DNA of 29,037 bases, taken from a virus. This document shows positions 20,797-27,434 of the stretch, piece after piece. The notes below the pieces were generated by a model. That model was not told the DNA's origin. It saw nothing but the letters and a program-made list of their open reading frames with translations, and searched no databases. Numbering within the stretch: the first letter of the stretch is position 1; every line of letters begins with the position of its first letter. The stretch lies in the IMG/VR virus record IMGVR_UViG_3300042934_000393, positions 1 through 29,037 of that record. One strand, written 5' to 3'. A program made the position numbers and the translations under genes.

Positions 20797-21024
20797 CTAG
20801 TCGACGAGCCGACAGCACAGTAGTCTTCGCGCGCCTCGACGCCCCACCACGCTCCGGCCCTCGTGAACACGAGGAACGTTCACGACGGCGCCTCTGCGGA
20901 CTCGACATGTTGTGCCCATTGACGAGCCTCTTCGCACGAACGAACCGGAGCGTGAGAGAGGACCGCACTCGCCGCACACGCCCGGTGTCGTCAACGCGAT
21001 TAGCTGGTCGAAGGTGATTCGCAT
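20797..21024 (-). CDS. Small Cys protein, probably frameshifted
   Basis: The start is well supported: ATG at 21024 in a TGATG overlap, with AAAGG upstream. The first 21 residues, MRITFDQLIALTTPGVCGEC then G, look natural. After that the frame becomes Arg/Ser-rich and unlike a protein. One frame over, the DNA reads SHAPVRSCEEARQWAQHVES and AEAPS and stops at 20880. A single extra base in the CCTCTCTC run at about 20955-20961 would explain it, giving a 48 aa protein with CGEC and SCEEAR. It could be an error, a decayed gene or a +1 shift. Confidence 0.4.
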   Translation of the reverse strand: MRITFDQLIALTTPGVCGECGPLSRSGSFVRRGSSMGTTCRVRRGAVVNVPRVHEGRSVVGRRGARRLLCCRLVD

Positions 21025-21266
21025 CACTGCACCTTTCGGTAGTACCTGTTGAAGTTGGTTTCGTTGATCCACCTGACCGGGACACGACCGTTCGGCCCCG
21101 GTACAGCGTCGACACGCGCCCACCCCAAATAGTTCGGGGTGTTCCTGCGTGGGCGGGCGTCAACAATCCGCACCGGGGTATCGAACCGGACCCATGTGTG
21201 GGGGTGACCGTACTGTTCCAACAGCACACCGCGGGCCGTTGCGACCGCATCAGACAAACGCCTCAC
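21024..21266 (-). CDS. Hypothetical basic 80 aa protein
   Basis: MRRLSDAVATARGVLLEQYG, then HPHTWVRFDTPVRIVDARPR, NTPNYLGWARVDAVPGPNGR and WINETNFNRYYRKVQ. It is basic with aromatic residues and may bind nucleic acid. The start is GTG at 21266 in a GTGA overlap with the gene before it; the open frame to 21320 lacks support. Function unknown. Confidence 0.65.
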   Translation of the reverse strand: MRRLSDAVATARGVLLEQYGHPHTWVRFDTPVRIVDARPRRNTPNYLGWARVDAVPGPNGRVPVRWINETNFNRYYRKVQ

Positions 21267-21550
21267 GACGCACTCCCATCGACGGGCGCCCAGCCAGCGT
21301 GCCGCGCGAAGAACTCCCACGGGATAGACCCGTTCTCTCGCTCGAACATGACGGGATGGGTGTCCAAGAACTGCTCAATGCACTCCCATGCCGCATCCCA
21401 GCCCTGCTCGATGTCGTAGCCGAGCGTGGATCGCCCATTCGCATCGACGTTCGCGTCTTCCCACTCCTGCCACCACTTGTCGCGGGCGTCTGCTAGTTCC
21501 GGCGCCTTCGACTCAAGAGTGCCGTCGCGGAACCGTGACGTGTCGCTCAT
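21263..21550 (-). CDS. Hypothetical acidic 95 aa protein
   Basis: MSDTSRFRDGTLESKAPELA, then DARDKWWQEWEDANVDANGR, IEQGWDAAWECIEQFLDTHP and a Trp-rich end. It has eight Trp residues and a strongly acidic centre. Overlaps both neighbours by four bases (ATGA at 21547-21550, GTGA at 21263-21266). Family not recognised. Confidence 0.65.
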   Translation of the reverse strand: MSDTSRFRDGTLESKAPELADARDKWWQEWEDANVDANGRSTLGYDIEQGWDAAWECIEQFLDTHPVMFERENGSIPWEFFARHAGWAPVDGSAS

Positions 21551-21885
21551 GACTCCGCCGCCTTCGCTGCTTTGAGTTCCCGGACCTTGTCCCAGTACGC
21601 GGCTATCCCCTCGTCGGAGAACTCCCGCACCTCGGGTTCCAGTTGCCGGCGAATCCGTGCTGCACGTTCCCGCGCCTCGAGCACGCGCTTCGAGTTGCGG
21701 ATCACATGGGACGGCATCAACCAGTCCGACGACTCCTGGTAGTGCAGGGTCGCGGCCTCAACAGCCACGTCAAGGTCTACACGGGCGAGATCCCCAGCCC
21801 ACACCTTCGCCACAGACGGTGACACTTTCCGGCCATCCCTAGCCGATGCCAGCGTCAAGAGCTGAAACGCTTCCGGCTCGTTCAT
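21547..21885 (-). CDS. Helicase-loader-like replication protein
   Basis: A 112 aa protein. MNEPEAFQLLTLASARDGRK, then VSPSVAKVWAGDLARVDLDV and HYQESSDWLMPSHVIRNSKR. This sequence style (LLTxAxxRDxRKVxxxxAxxWAxDL, HYxES, LMPxxVI) is common in actinophages next to replication initiators and suggests a helicase-loader or primosome-type role, by inference from place. It overlaps the initiator gene by 47 bases. GGAGGAAACG precedes the ATG at 21885. Confidence 0.6.
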   Translation of the reverse strand: MNEPEAFQLLTLASARDGRKVSPSVAKVWAGDLARVDLDVAVEAATLHYQESSDWLMPSHVIRNSKRVLEARERAARIRRQLEPEVREFSDEGIAAYWDKVRELKAAKAAES

Positions 21886-22648
21886 CGTTTCCTCCGTAGT
21901 AGCGGTAGTAGTCGGCGGCGTTCTCATCCGCACGAGACTGCTTCACGTTGTTTGCTTGGCGGCGGGTGGGTAGTTCATCCGTCCACCGTTCCCCGTTCAG
22001 CCATGCGCCCAGGGCAGGGACGAACTGCCTCTCCGTCGTCTCGGCGTAGGCATCTCCGAAGCGGATGATGTGCGCCACGATCTCGGTCACGTCCATGCGG
22101 CGGGCGACTGTGCCGAACCGTGCTGCGGCCTGCTTCCGTTCGACCTTCTTCGGCCAATGAGCCCAAGCCCGGTCGAACTCACTCGCAAGCACCGCAGGTG
22201 CGGGAGAGTTCTGTTCCCCTGTTCCCCTGTTCCCCTGTTCCCCTGTTCCAGGCGCGGGGATCTCGCGAAGGTCTCGCGAGGGTGTCGCGAGGATCGCATT
22301 TTCATGGTCTGGTCTGGGATATCTTGGCTTGGCTGGCTTGTCGATGCGCTGGTGTCGTTCCCACGCCGCAACGAACAGAAACGGCCTCTCGTCCACTGTG
22401 TAGCGCACGATCAGACCACGTTCGGAAAGGTTCGAGAGCCCTCTCGAAACCCTCGCGACGGTCTCGCGAGACTCCCGGAACATGTCCATCGAGAACAGGT
22501 CGCCGATGATGTCAGACTCAACATCCCGGCCCACACCGTTGTCATCGACGTACGACCACAGCCCAATGAACAGAAGCCGGTCTTCCACCGCGAGGTCCGT
22601 AATGTCCGGCGACCGGTAGAACTCCGGCTTGATGCTGCGGATTCTCAA
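21839..22648 (-). CDS. Winged-helix replication initiator (DnaD/O-like)
   Basis: A 269 aa protein. The N-terminus RIRSIKPEFYRSPDITDLAV, then LLFIGLWSYVDDNGVGRD, is the typical start of phage replisome-organiser winged-helix proteins. The linker holds GTGEQGNRGTGEQNS, coded by five copies of an 8-base repeat (22211-22250). The C-terminal half (FDRAWAHWPKKVERKQAAAR, GDAYAETTERQFVPALGAWL) is a known phage helicase-recruiting type. It would bind the origin and load helicase. It starts with TTG at 22648, just after GGAG. Confidence 0.8.
   Translation of the reverse strand: MRIRSIKPEFYRSPDITDLAVEDRLLFIGLWSYVDDNGVGRDVESDIIGDLFSMDMFRESRETVARVSRGLSNLSERGLIVRYTVDERPFLFVAAWERHQRIDKPAKPRYPRPDHENAILATPSRDLREIPAPGTGEQGNRGTGEQNSPAPAVLASEFDRAWAHWPKKVERKQAAARFGTVARRMDVTEIVAHIIRFGDAYAETTERQFVPALGAWLNGERWTDELPTRRQANNVKQSRADENAADYYRYYGGNDERAGSVSALDAGIG
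22211..22250. repeat. Tandem 8-base repeat, five copies
   Basis: The plus strand reads CTGTTCCC four times in a row (22211-22242) plus a fifth copy ending in A (22243-22250). The unit is not a multiple of three, so each added or lost copy shifts the frame of the initiator gene. All three frames of the repeat code for the same amino acid cycle (GTGEQGNR). Confidence 0.95.
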
Positions 22649-22662
22649 GGCTTCTCCGCCTC

Positions 22663-22857
22663 CTAGTCGTCTGTTGTTCGGTTGACGGCCTCACCCAGCA
22701 CCGCTTGAAGTACCCGCCACTTCGGGAGCCCAGACGTCTCGACAATCTCGTCGATCGTGAACCCGTAGTTGTAGGCGGTTCGGCAGGCTGCTATGCGTTG
22801 CGGGCCGTGGGGTGACATCAGGTGGGACTCGATGAACGCGCGTTCCCAAATCTTCAC
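22663..22857 (-). CDS. Small HTH-like protein, 64 aa
   Basis: MKIWERAFIESHLMSPHGPQ, then RIAACRTAYNYGFTIDEIVE and TSGLPKWRVLQAVLGEAVNR. FTIDEIVETSGLPKWRVLQAV has the layout of a helix-turn-helix. GGAGGG precedes the GTG at 22857. It lies between the HNH gene and the initiator with short gaps, and could be a regulator of that block. Family not named. Confidence 0.6.
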   Translation of the reverse strand: MKIWERAFIESHLMSPHGPQRIAACRTAYNYGFTIDEIVETSGLPKWRVLQAVLGEAVNRTTDD

Positions 22858-22902
22858 GACGCCCTCCGCTCGGAATATGACTCTGACGACATAGCTGGCC
22901 TC

Positions 22903-23223
22903 CTAGTCGAGTCGGCGCATCACGCCGCGGTACAGGACTGGTTCCGTTTCGGGGTCACCCCACGAGTGGATCGACCAGCCCATCTCATGCCCTTCGGTGG
23001 AGTGCGCGACCCCATGACATCCGCTGTGGTTACCCCCTGAGAGGCCACCAGCACCCCCACAGAGCGCCAACAGATTCCATACGTCATGGGTGCCGCCGCG
23101 GGACTTGTACTTGCGGTGATGCAGGTCCGTAACGGGGCGTTTCCCGCAGCCCTCACAGATACCGCCGCACCGTTCCATGACGATGCGGCGGTTGCCGGGA
23201 GGGATAGGTTTCGCCCGACTCAT
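22903..23223 (-). CDS. HNH homing-type endonuclease
   Basis: A 106 aa HNH protein: CGGICEGCGKRPVTDLHHRKYKSRGGTHDVWNLLALC, with a DLHH core and Asn, then NHSGCHG as the last zinc ligands. It ends with a tail (WSIHSWGDPETEPVLYRG) often seen in actinophage HNH proteins of this size. The ATG at 23223 overlaps the gene before it as ATGA. It could act in recombination or be a mobile homing enzyme; there is no intron here. Confidence 0.85.
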   Translation of the reverse strand: MSRAKPIPPGNRRIVMERCGGICEGCGKRPVTDLHHRKYKSRGGTHDVWNLLALCGGAGGLSGGNHSGCHGVAHSTEGHEMGWSIHSWGDPETEPVLYRGVMRRLD

Positions 23224-23477
23224 ACGGGGACGACCGCCCAGCAATCCTCGGCAGGCTTGCCGCACCGGCAGAACGTCGTACGCTCCCTGATCTGTCGCTT
23301 CTTGTACTCGGCACTGTTGGTGCACGCCAGGATCGGACCCGCGCATCCTGTGACGACGTGCGTGACGTCAACGGAACACGCGACTCTCCGGTGCTTGAAC
23401 TGACATCCGGGTTCCTCGTCGAGGATGGTTTCGTCGAGGATGATCGTGTCTACCCGGGGTGTGTCGAGAACAGTCAC
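23220..23477 (-). CDS. Small Cys-rich protein, 85 aa
   Basis: MTVLDTPRVDTIILDETILD, then EEPGCQFKHRRVACSVDVTH and CAGPILACTNSAEYKKRQIR, CRCGKPAEDCW. Seven cysteines, with CRCG and DCW near the end, suggest a zinc fold. The start GTG at 23477 is in a GTGA overlap. Family not recognised. Confidence 0.6.
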   Translation of the reverse strand: MTVLDTPRVDTIILDETILDEEPGCQFKHRRVACSVDVTHVVTGCAGPILACTNSAEYKKRQIRERTTFCRCGKPAEDCWAVVPV

Positions 23478-23734
23478 AAGTCCCCCCGATACGTCGATGT
23501 CTTCGTCGTCACAGCGGTGATCCGAGCGTGCGCTTCGAGTGCCGCCTTCAACCGGCGTGCACCCTCAACCATTGCGACGTCGGTGGCGTGGTCCATCGCT
23601 TCCCAGAAGAACGCGTAGAAGTGGATGAGTCCTTCCCGCGGGTATGAGCCTTCCCACGTCTCGGGCCACTTCTGTTTCCATACCCCGTACATGCGGCATC
23701 CGCAGGGGCAGAGGCGAACGAATGGTCTGTTCAT
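23474..23734 (-). CDS. Hypothetical 86 aa protein
   Basis: MNRPFVRLCPCGCRMYGVWK, then QKWPETWEGSYPREGLIHFY and AFFWEAMDHATDVAMVEGAR, helical to the end. CPCGC near the start may bind metal. ATG at 23734 sits in a TGATG overlap with the candidate annealing protein. Family not recognised. Confidence 0.62.
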   Translation of the reverse strand: MNRPFVRLCPCGCRMYGVWKQKWPETWEGSYPREGLIHFYAFFWEAMDHATDVAMVEGARRLKAALEAHARITAVTTKTSTYRGDL

Positions 23735-24285
23735 CACGACTCCTCGGTGAGCTCGGTCTTGCGTCGTTCCTTGAAGGCCACGACGTCGGGGTGTGCTGCG
23801 AGTCCGCGTTTGCCGGCGAGATCCCATGCCGCCTTCAGGGTCGGGATGGAGTCGGCGTTCGCGATGTCGGCCAGTGCAGCCTCGAGCGCGCCAGTGTCGG
23901 ACGGGAGCGGCTGGACGGTGAACGGTGCACGGCGACCGCGCGTCACGGTCAGCGAGACAGTCAGCGGCTTCTCGATGTGTGAGAGCGCGCGAATCCGGAT
24001 GCCACCCACAGCGTCGGCGCCGAACTTGATGGTCGGATCGCCGTAAAGCGTGATGCTTCGGCCGACGTAGGCGGATGCCTCCGTGCCCCAAGCGGCGATC
24101 AGAACCCGCCGCATTGACTTGCCCGGCTTGTACGGGCGTCCCGGGTATTCGGCGTTGTGCAGCTCCACCGGCTGATCCGGCCCGCCCGCCTTCACCTCTG
24201 TGACGGTGATCGTCAACGGTGTCGTGGCGACGTCGTCGTAGTTGAGTTGATCCGACTTCGGTTCAACGGTGCGTGTGATGTCCAT
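23734..24285 (-). CDS. Candidate single-strand annealing protein, 183 aa
   Basis: MDITRTVEPKSDQLNYDDVA, then TPLTITVTEVKAGGPDQPVE and RPYKPGKSMRRVLIAAWGTE, AYVGRSITLYGDPTIKFGAD. The middle looks like an OB-fold with basic patches and KSMRR; the C-terminal helices follow (FTVQPLPSDTGALEAALADI). It lies two genes after the RecE-like exonuclease, where phages encode RecT, Erf or Rad52-type annealing proteins, and no other candidate lies near. I do not recognise it as one of those families, so the role is inferred. The ATG at 24285 is in a TAATG overlap. Confidence 0.55.
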   Translation of the reverse strand: MDITRTVEPKSDQLNYDDVATTPLTITVTEVKAGGPDQPVELHNAEYPGRPYKPGKSMRRVLIAAWGTEASAYVGRSITLYGDPTIKFGADAVGGIRIRALSHIEKPLTVSLTVTRGRRAPFTVQPLPSDTGALEAALADIANADSIPTLKAAWDLAGKRGLAAHPDVVAFKERRKTELTEES

Positions 24286-24422
24286 TACGTCGCCTCCGCA
24301 TCGAATCCGGCCGCACGCAGGGCTGCGTACACCTGCGAGTGGAAGTCGTCGGGGAACGGGTTCCCCTCCTCGTGGCCTGCGGGCCAGATGTAGAACGTGG
24401 GCGTCTCTCCGAACTCGTCCAT
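24285..24422 (-). CDS. Hypothetical acidic 45 aa protein
   Basis: MDEFGETPTFYIWPAGHEEG, then NPFPDDFHSQVYAALRAAGF. It is short, acidic and coupled at both ends (TGATG at 24422, TAATG at 24285), lying between nuclease and annealing candidate. It may be part of that recombination unit. Family not recognised. Confidence 0.6.
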   Translation of the reverse strand: MDEFGETPTFYIWPAGHEEGNPFPDDFHSQVYAALRAAGFDAEAT

Positions 24423-25276
24423 CAGACTCGTATCTCCTGCTGCTCGTATCGGGCTTCGTGCTCGAACACGACCCAGGTGGGCGGGTCGAGGAACTGGATG
24501 GTCGTGTCGTATCCGGGCCAGACGCCGGAGTCGGTGCACTCCTGGTAGATGCGGCGGGCCTCAGCGGCCTTCGCCTTGCCCATCTGCAACCACAGTTCGG
24601 GGAGCCGGAACACTGCAACCTCGTAAGGCGCGGATCGTTCGACCGCGACGAAATAGAACTCGTCGATGGGGCGACCCTCAGACGCCTCGTACACGTCGTC
24701 GTAAAACGCGTTCTGAACGTCGTATCCCCACTTCGCGACCGACCGTTCAAACCCGGCCTTCGTCGCGTCGTCACCCGTCTTCAGGTCAGCGGCGATGATG
24801 CCTTTCCGTGTCTCACCGGACAGGGCGTCGAACCGTGCCCGTGATGCGACACCATCCACGGGTGCGAACGGTGACACCTCCCGGTACTCGCACACCTCGA
24901 AGATCGGGCGTGCGGTCGGGTGTCGCAACACGGCTTCGGACATGCCGGTGATGGGTCGCAGGTCGGCGGCTTTCATGGGAATCTTCCCCTCGAACCGGAC
25001 ACTGTCAGCCCAGTCCTTTGCGGCTTTCGTTGATGCGGCGCCGTTCGACGCGAGCACGTCTTCCGGGTATGCGATGGCTTGTGCACCAACCCCGAGGACT
25101 TGTGCGTGGACTGCTTTGCCGACGTCGAACGCGGCCGACGTGTATTCGCGTCCTTGCCGGTACTTGAACTTCGCCGGCGACCCACCGAACTCGGAGAGAA
25201 GCAAACGCGCCCCGGTGCTGGAGAGCTCGGGGCGCGAATGGTAATCGGCGTCTGGAAGATCGTAGACGATCGTCAT
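24422..25276 (-). CDS. RecE-like PD-(D/E)XK exonuclease
   Basis: A 284 aa nuclease. The N-terminus YDLPDADYHSRPELSSTGAR and the core GIIAADLKTGDDATKAGFERS carry the D-L-K of the PD-(D/E)XK motif, with KWGYDVQNAFYDDVYEASEG and FYFVAVERSAPYEVAVFRL after it. This is the RecE/lambda-exo-like (exodeoxyribonuclease VIII type) family found in many phages. It would resect double-strand DNA ends to single strands for recombination. It overlaps both neighbours. Confidence 0.85.
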   Translation of the reverse strand: MTIVYDLPDADYHSRPELSSTGARLLLSEFGGSPAKFKYRQGREYTSAAFDVGKAVHAQVLGVGAQAIAYPEDVLASNGAASTKAAKDWADSVRFEGKIPMKAADLRPITGMSEAVLRHPTARPIFEVCEYREVSPFAPVDGVASRARFDALSGETRKGIIAADLKTGDDATKAGFERSVAKWGYDVQNAFYDDVYEASEGRPIDEFYFVAVERSAPYEVAVFRLPELWLQMGKAKAAEARRIYQECTDSGVWPGYDTTIQFLDPPTWVVFEHEARYEQQEIRV

Positions 25277-25662
25277 TGCTCCCCCTCGGGGTAGATGCGG
25301 CGAGCTGCTCTGATCGCGCTGGCTCGAGTGCCAATGTCGCTCGTCTCGGTCAGGATGGGCACGAACCCGAATCCGCCTGCGTAGTCACGCGAGTCAGCCA
25401 CGACCTTGCAGACAACACTTCGCTCAAAGTCGTGGTCGATCACCCAGACTTCCCCGGGCTTGGCGTCGTGCCATGCAGGTGTCGGCATGTTCGCCTCGGC
25501 CTTGAAGAACTCGCGCAGGGCCTCGATGCTGTAAAGCCCGAGAGAGTGGCGTTCGTTCACTTCCGGGTCGGGGTTCTTGTTCAGGATCTTCAGCCACGAC
25601 ACAGGCTCGGTGTCGCTGACGGATACGATGCGGTATCCGTTGCTTGCGGTGTATTCGTTCAC
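25273..25662 (-). CDS. Hypothetical 129 aa protein
   Basis: MNEYTASNGYRIVSVSDTEP, then SLGLYSIEALREFFKAEANM and GEVWVIDHDFERSVVCKVVA, RASAIRAARRIYPEGEQ. It alternates strands and helices, with no known motif. Starts with GTG at 25662; GGAGG lies upstream. First larger gene before the exonuclease and joined to it by ATGA. Confidence 0.65.
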   Translation of the reverse strand: MNEYTASNGYRIVSVSDTEPVSWLKILNKNPDPEVNERHSLGLYSIEALREFFKAEANMPTPAWHDAKPGEVWVIDHDFERSVVCKVVADSRDYAGGFGFVPILTETSDIGTRASAIRAARRIYPEGEQ

Positions 25663-25736
25663 AGGGTTACCTCCACGATGATTCGGATGATGACCACGGC
25701 GACGAACAGCCAGCCGACGGTCACGAGAATGTTCAC
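25659..25736 (-). CDS. Single-pass membrane microprotein, 25 aa
   Basis: MNILVTVGWLFVAVVIIRII, then VEVTL: a single hydrophobic helix with almost nothing else. Both ends are GTGA overlaps (25733-25736 and 25659-25662), so it stays in the coupled series although very short. It may sit in the host membrane. An alternative is that it is only a coupling leader. Function unknown. Confidence 0.5.
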   Translation of the reverse strand: MNILVTVGWLFVAVVIIRIIVEVTL

Positions 25737-25879
25737 GACGACACCGGGCTAGCCGTGATCGACATGATGTAGACGCGGTCGTCGAACACGTCGCGCAACA
25801 TTTCCAGCGTCGCGTCCAGCTCGATGGCAGTGAGCATGCGTGACTCGGTGTATTCGTTGCCGAAAGCGATCTTGTACAT
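25733..25879 (-). CDS. Hypothetical 48 aa protein
   Basis: MYKIAFGNEYTESRMLTAIE, then LDATLEMLRDVFDDRVYIMS and ITASPVSS. It is a compact alpha/beta-looking small protein. ATG at 25879 shares a TGATG overlap with the gene before it and its stop overlaps the microprotein start as GTGA. Family not recognised. Confidence 0.6.
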   Translation of the reverse strand: MYKIAFGNEYTESRMLTAIELDATLEMLRDVFDDRVYIMSITASPVSS

Positions 25880-26133
25880 CACGGCGCGCTCCCGTCCGGT
25901 CGGTGTCCGCCGTCGTCTGCGATGGTCAACTCCCGCAACACCCGTTCCCGCAACGCAACCATCGCGTCCATCGCCTCGTAATGACGTTGCGCCCAGTTGC
26001 GGTTCGTCGTCGCTACATGCAGGGATGACTCGGCGCGGTCGACATCTGTTTCGCTACGCTCAAGGAGTCGCCGTGCGACGTCCCGGTATCCCAGGGCTTC
26101 GGTGAGTGCATCGTCAGCATCAGCAGCGTTCAC
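25879..26133 (-). CDS. Hypothetical coiled-coil 84 aa protein
   Basis: MNAADADDALTEALGYRDVA, then RRLLERSETDVDRAESSLHV and NWAQRHYEAMDAMVALRERV. Heptad-like charged helices suggest a coiled coil. The GTG at 26133 follows AAGGAG. Function unknown. Confidence 0.62.
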   Translation of the reverse strand: MNAADADDALTEALGYRDVARRLLERSETDVDRAESSLHVATTNRNWAQRHYEAMDAMVALRERVLRELTIADDGGHRPDGSAP

Positions 26134-26142
26134 AACAACTCC

Positions 26143-26259
26143 TTAGAGCGCACGCCACGCGGCGCGGATGGTTCGGGTGAGGACGGTCTGTCGTTCCTGG
26201 TTGAACGCCCACACGTACGGGCGAACCAGGAGACGGACGGCAAGGCGATGAAGCGTCAT
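26143..26259 (-). CDS. Small basic protein, 38 aa
   Basis: MTLHRLAVRLLVRPYVWAFN, then QERQTVLTRTIRAAWRAL. Amphipathic and basic (eight Arg). GGAGAAACC precedes the ATG at 26259, and the start overlaps the previous stop as ATGA. It could associate with membranes or nucleic acid. Function unknown. Confidence 0.52.
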   Translation of the reverse strand: MTLHRLAVRLLVRPYVWAFNQERQTVLTRTIRAAWRAL

Positions 26260-26420
26260 TGGTTTCTCCGGTTGGGTGAGAACCGCACCAGGAATGCGGC
26301 ATGGGTGAGGGTGGCGAACACCAGGCCGTAGAGGATGGCGTGGCGGATGATGTGGTTCCGTTCACGGCGCATCCATGGGGGGCGACCGTTCACATACGCC
26401 CACCGGTCACGCGGGCTCAT
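26256..26420 (-). CDS. Small membrane protein, 54 aa
   Basis: MSPRDRWAYVNGRPPWMRRE, then RNHIIRHAILYGLVFATLTH and AAFLVRFSPNRRNQ. A single hydrophobic segment (AILYGLVFATLTHAAFLV) with positive flanks. ATG at 26420, overlapping the gene before it by 14 bases, without a clear ribosome site. Function unknown. Confidence 0.55.
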   Translation of the reverse strand: MSPRDRWAYVNGRPPWMRRERNHIIRHAILYGLVFATLTHAAFLVRFSPNRRNQ

Positions 26421-26727
26421 GACTGCGGATCTGGCTGAGGAAGTCATTCCACGCTGGCTGGTCGTAGGTCGACGTTCCGCGGAGGCTGGTCGCCTCCTCG
26501 ATGGCCTGTTCCACAGTCAGCGGCCCGGTCATGTCGCCGCGGCCCTGATAGTCCTCAAACGGGCTGGGGCATGAACAGCCGGAGTCGGTGCCGAGGTAGA
26601 AGCCGTCCGCGTCCGCCCAGACGGCGAGGATGTCGAACGAGTAATCCGGCTCCGACAGGTATGCCTCATCGACCTTCACGAGTCCGTGGACTTCGGGATG
26701 GTAGTACGGGTTGGTGTCCCAGCTCAT
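26407..26727 (-). CDS. DUF7574-like protein, 106 aa
   Basis: SFDILAVWADADGFYLGTDS, then GCSCPSPFEDYQGRGDMTGP and LTVEQAIEEATSL. The TDSGCSCPSPFE phrase and following helix match my memory of DUF7574, a small family in actinobacteria and their phages. AAAGGAAACGCT precedes the ATG at 26727 (MSWDTNPYYHPEV); the frame to 26823 overlaps the upstream hairpin. Function unknown. Confidence 0.72.
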   Translation of the reverse strand: MSWDTNPYYHPEVHGLVKVDEAYLSEPDYSFDILAVWADADGFYLGTDSGCSCPSPFEDYQGRGDMTGPLTVEQAIEEATSLRGTSTYDQPAWNDFLSQIRSHEPA

Positions 26728-26749
26728 AGCGTTTCCTTTCGTTTGTGTG

Positions 26750-26790
26750 TTGTGGGGTTCGGTACCCCCATGCCGAACCGAACCCCACAA
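26750..26790 (-). terminator. 14-bp perfect stem-loop between small genes
   Basis: TTGTGGGGTTCGGT (26750-26763) pairs with ACCGAACCCCACAA (26777-26790) around a 13-base loop. It starts one base after the stop of the 56 aa gene and ends 23 bases before the next start. There is no U-tract. Likely terminator or mRNA-stabilising end. Confidence 0.5.
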
Positions 26791-26791
26791 G

Positions 26792-26962
26792 TCAGTCGTC
26801 GATCGAGTCCCAGTCGGGCTCACCCTCGGCCCAGATTCGACCGAGCCGGTTGCAGTTCTGCACCGAGTCAGTGGTGAGTTCCGCAGTGACGATGCCGTCT
26901 ACGTAGAACGAGACCGTGGCGATGCCTTCCGCCACGGGGAATGCCTTCCAACTGCGAGACAT
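26792..26962 (-). CDS. Hypothetical acidic 56 aa protein
   Basis: MSRSWKAFPVAEGIATVSFY, then VDGIVTAELTTDSVQNCNRL and WAEGEPDWDSIDD. Beta-rich start and a very acidic end. AAAGGGG precedes the ATG at 26962, and a strong hairpin follows its stop, so it may be a single-gene unit. Function unknown. Confidence 0.62.
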   Translation of the reverse strand: MSRSWKAFPVAEGIATVSFYVDGIVTAELTTDSVQNCNRLGRIWAEGEPDWDSIDD

Positions 26963-27159
26963 GACTTACCCCTTTCCGTTGTGGTGAGGCTTCGGGGTGT
27001 CGATCCCCGACGTAGACGCCGGTCAGCCTCGGGACTGGTCCGTTCCTGAACGATCCGCGGGACGCCTCTACGCCCCTACCGCTCGTGTAGCGACCACACC
27101 GTCCCTTGCGGGCATGAGGTGGCATGGTCCCCGTAGCTACCAATCCGAAAATCGATGTA

Positions 27160-27178
27160 TCAGGCGTCCTGCGCCTGA
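27160..27178 (-). terminator. Intrinsic terminator
   Basis: TCAGGCG (27160-27166) and CGCCTGA (27172-27178) make a seven-pair stem with loop TCCTG. On the minus strand it is followed by TACATCGATTTT. It overlaps the last codons and stop of the 17-codon micro-ORF. Confidence 0.5.
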
Positions 27179-27213
27179 CTCTTGACTGGTGAAACCGCTA
27201 AGTTCCCAGTCAT
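27160..27213 (-). CDS. Possible 17 aa leader peptide
   Basis: MTGNLAVSPVKSQAQDA, with AAGGGAAT a suitable distance before the ATG at 27213. Its end lies inside a terminator hairpin, so translation could open or close the hairpin as in attenuation leaders. Very short; chance is a real alternative. Confidence 0.25.
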   Translation of the reverse strand: MTGNLAVSPVKSQAQDA

Positions 27214-27233
27214 CTGATTCCCTTCGACTCCGC

Positions 27234-27335
27234 CTACTGCGGGGTCTCCCCGGCTACTGCGATCGGCACACGTTCCGCGTCACCGCTAACAGAAAACTTC
27301 CGAGTTAGTTCAGCTATTGAGTTAGCCCGCTTCAT
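27234..27335 (-). CDS. Doubtful 33 aa micro-ORF
   Basis: MKRANSIAELTRKFSVSGDA, then ERVPIAVAGETPQ. It uses codons such as ATA and CTA that are rare elsewhere here, and has no ribosome site. It may be a foreign small gene or chance within an AT-richer regulatory stretch. Confidence 0.2.
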   Translation of the reverse strand: MKRANSIAELTRKFSVSGDAERVPIAVAGETPQ

Positions 27336-27404
27336 GTTCTGCCGGTGGTGTCCGGGATAGAGCGGGATTCAGTTGTGAACCGTCACGCAAGCGCGACGAT
27401 TAGT

Positions 27405-27434
27405 GCCCGGGTCGCATGTGACTGCGACGGGGGC
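27405..27434 (-). terminator. Imperfect hairpin after the 27.5 kb small genes
   Basis: GCCC-GG-GTCGCA (27405-27416) pairs with TGCGAC-GG-GGGC (27423-27434) around the loop TGTGAC: six plus four pairs with a 2x2 mismatch. It follows the last coupled gene of the right-end cluster. No U-tract. Confidence 0.4.

Noticed and set aside
22211-22250. CRISPR-like repeat array
   Set aside because: The repeats are only eight bases and directly adjacent, without spacers; no cas gene is present.
26868-27143. 91 aa minus-strand open frame
   Set aside because: Overlaps the 56 aa gene, which has a better start, and its composition is Arg/Gly/His-rich like shadow frames.
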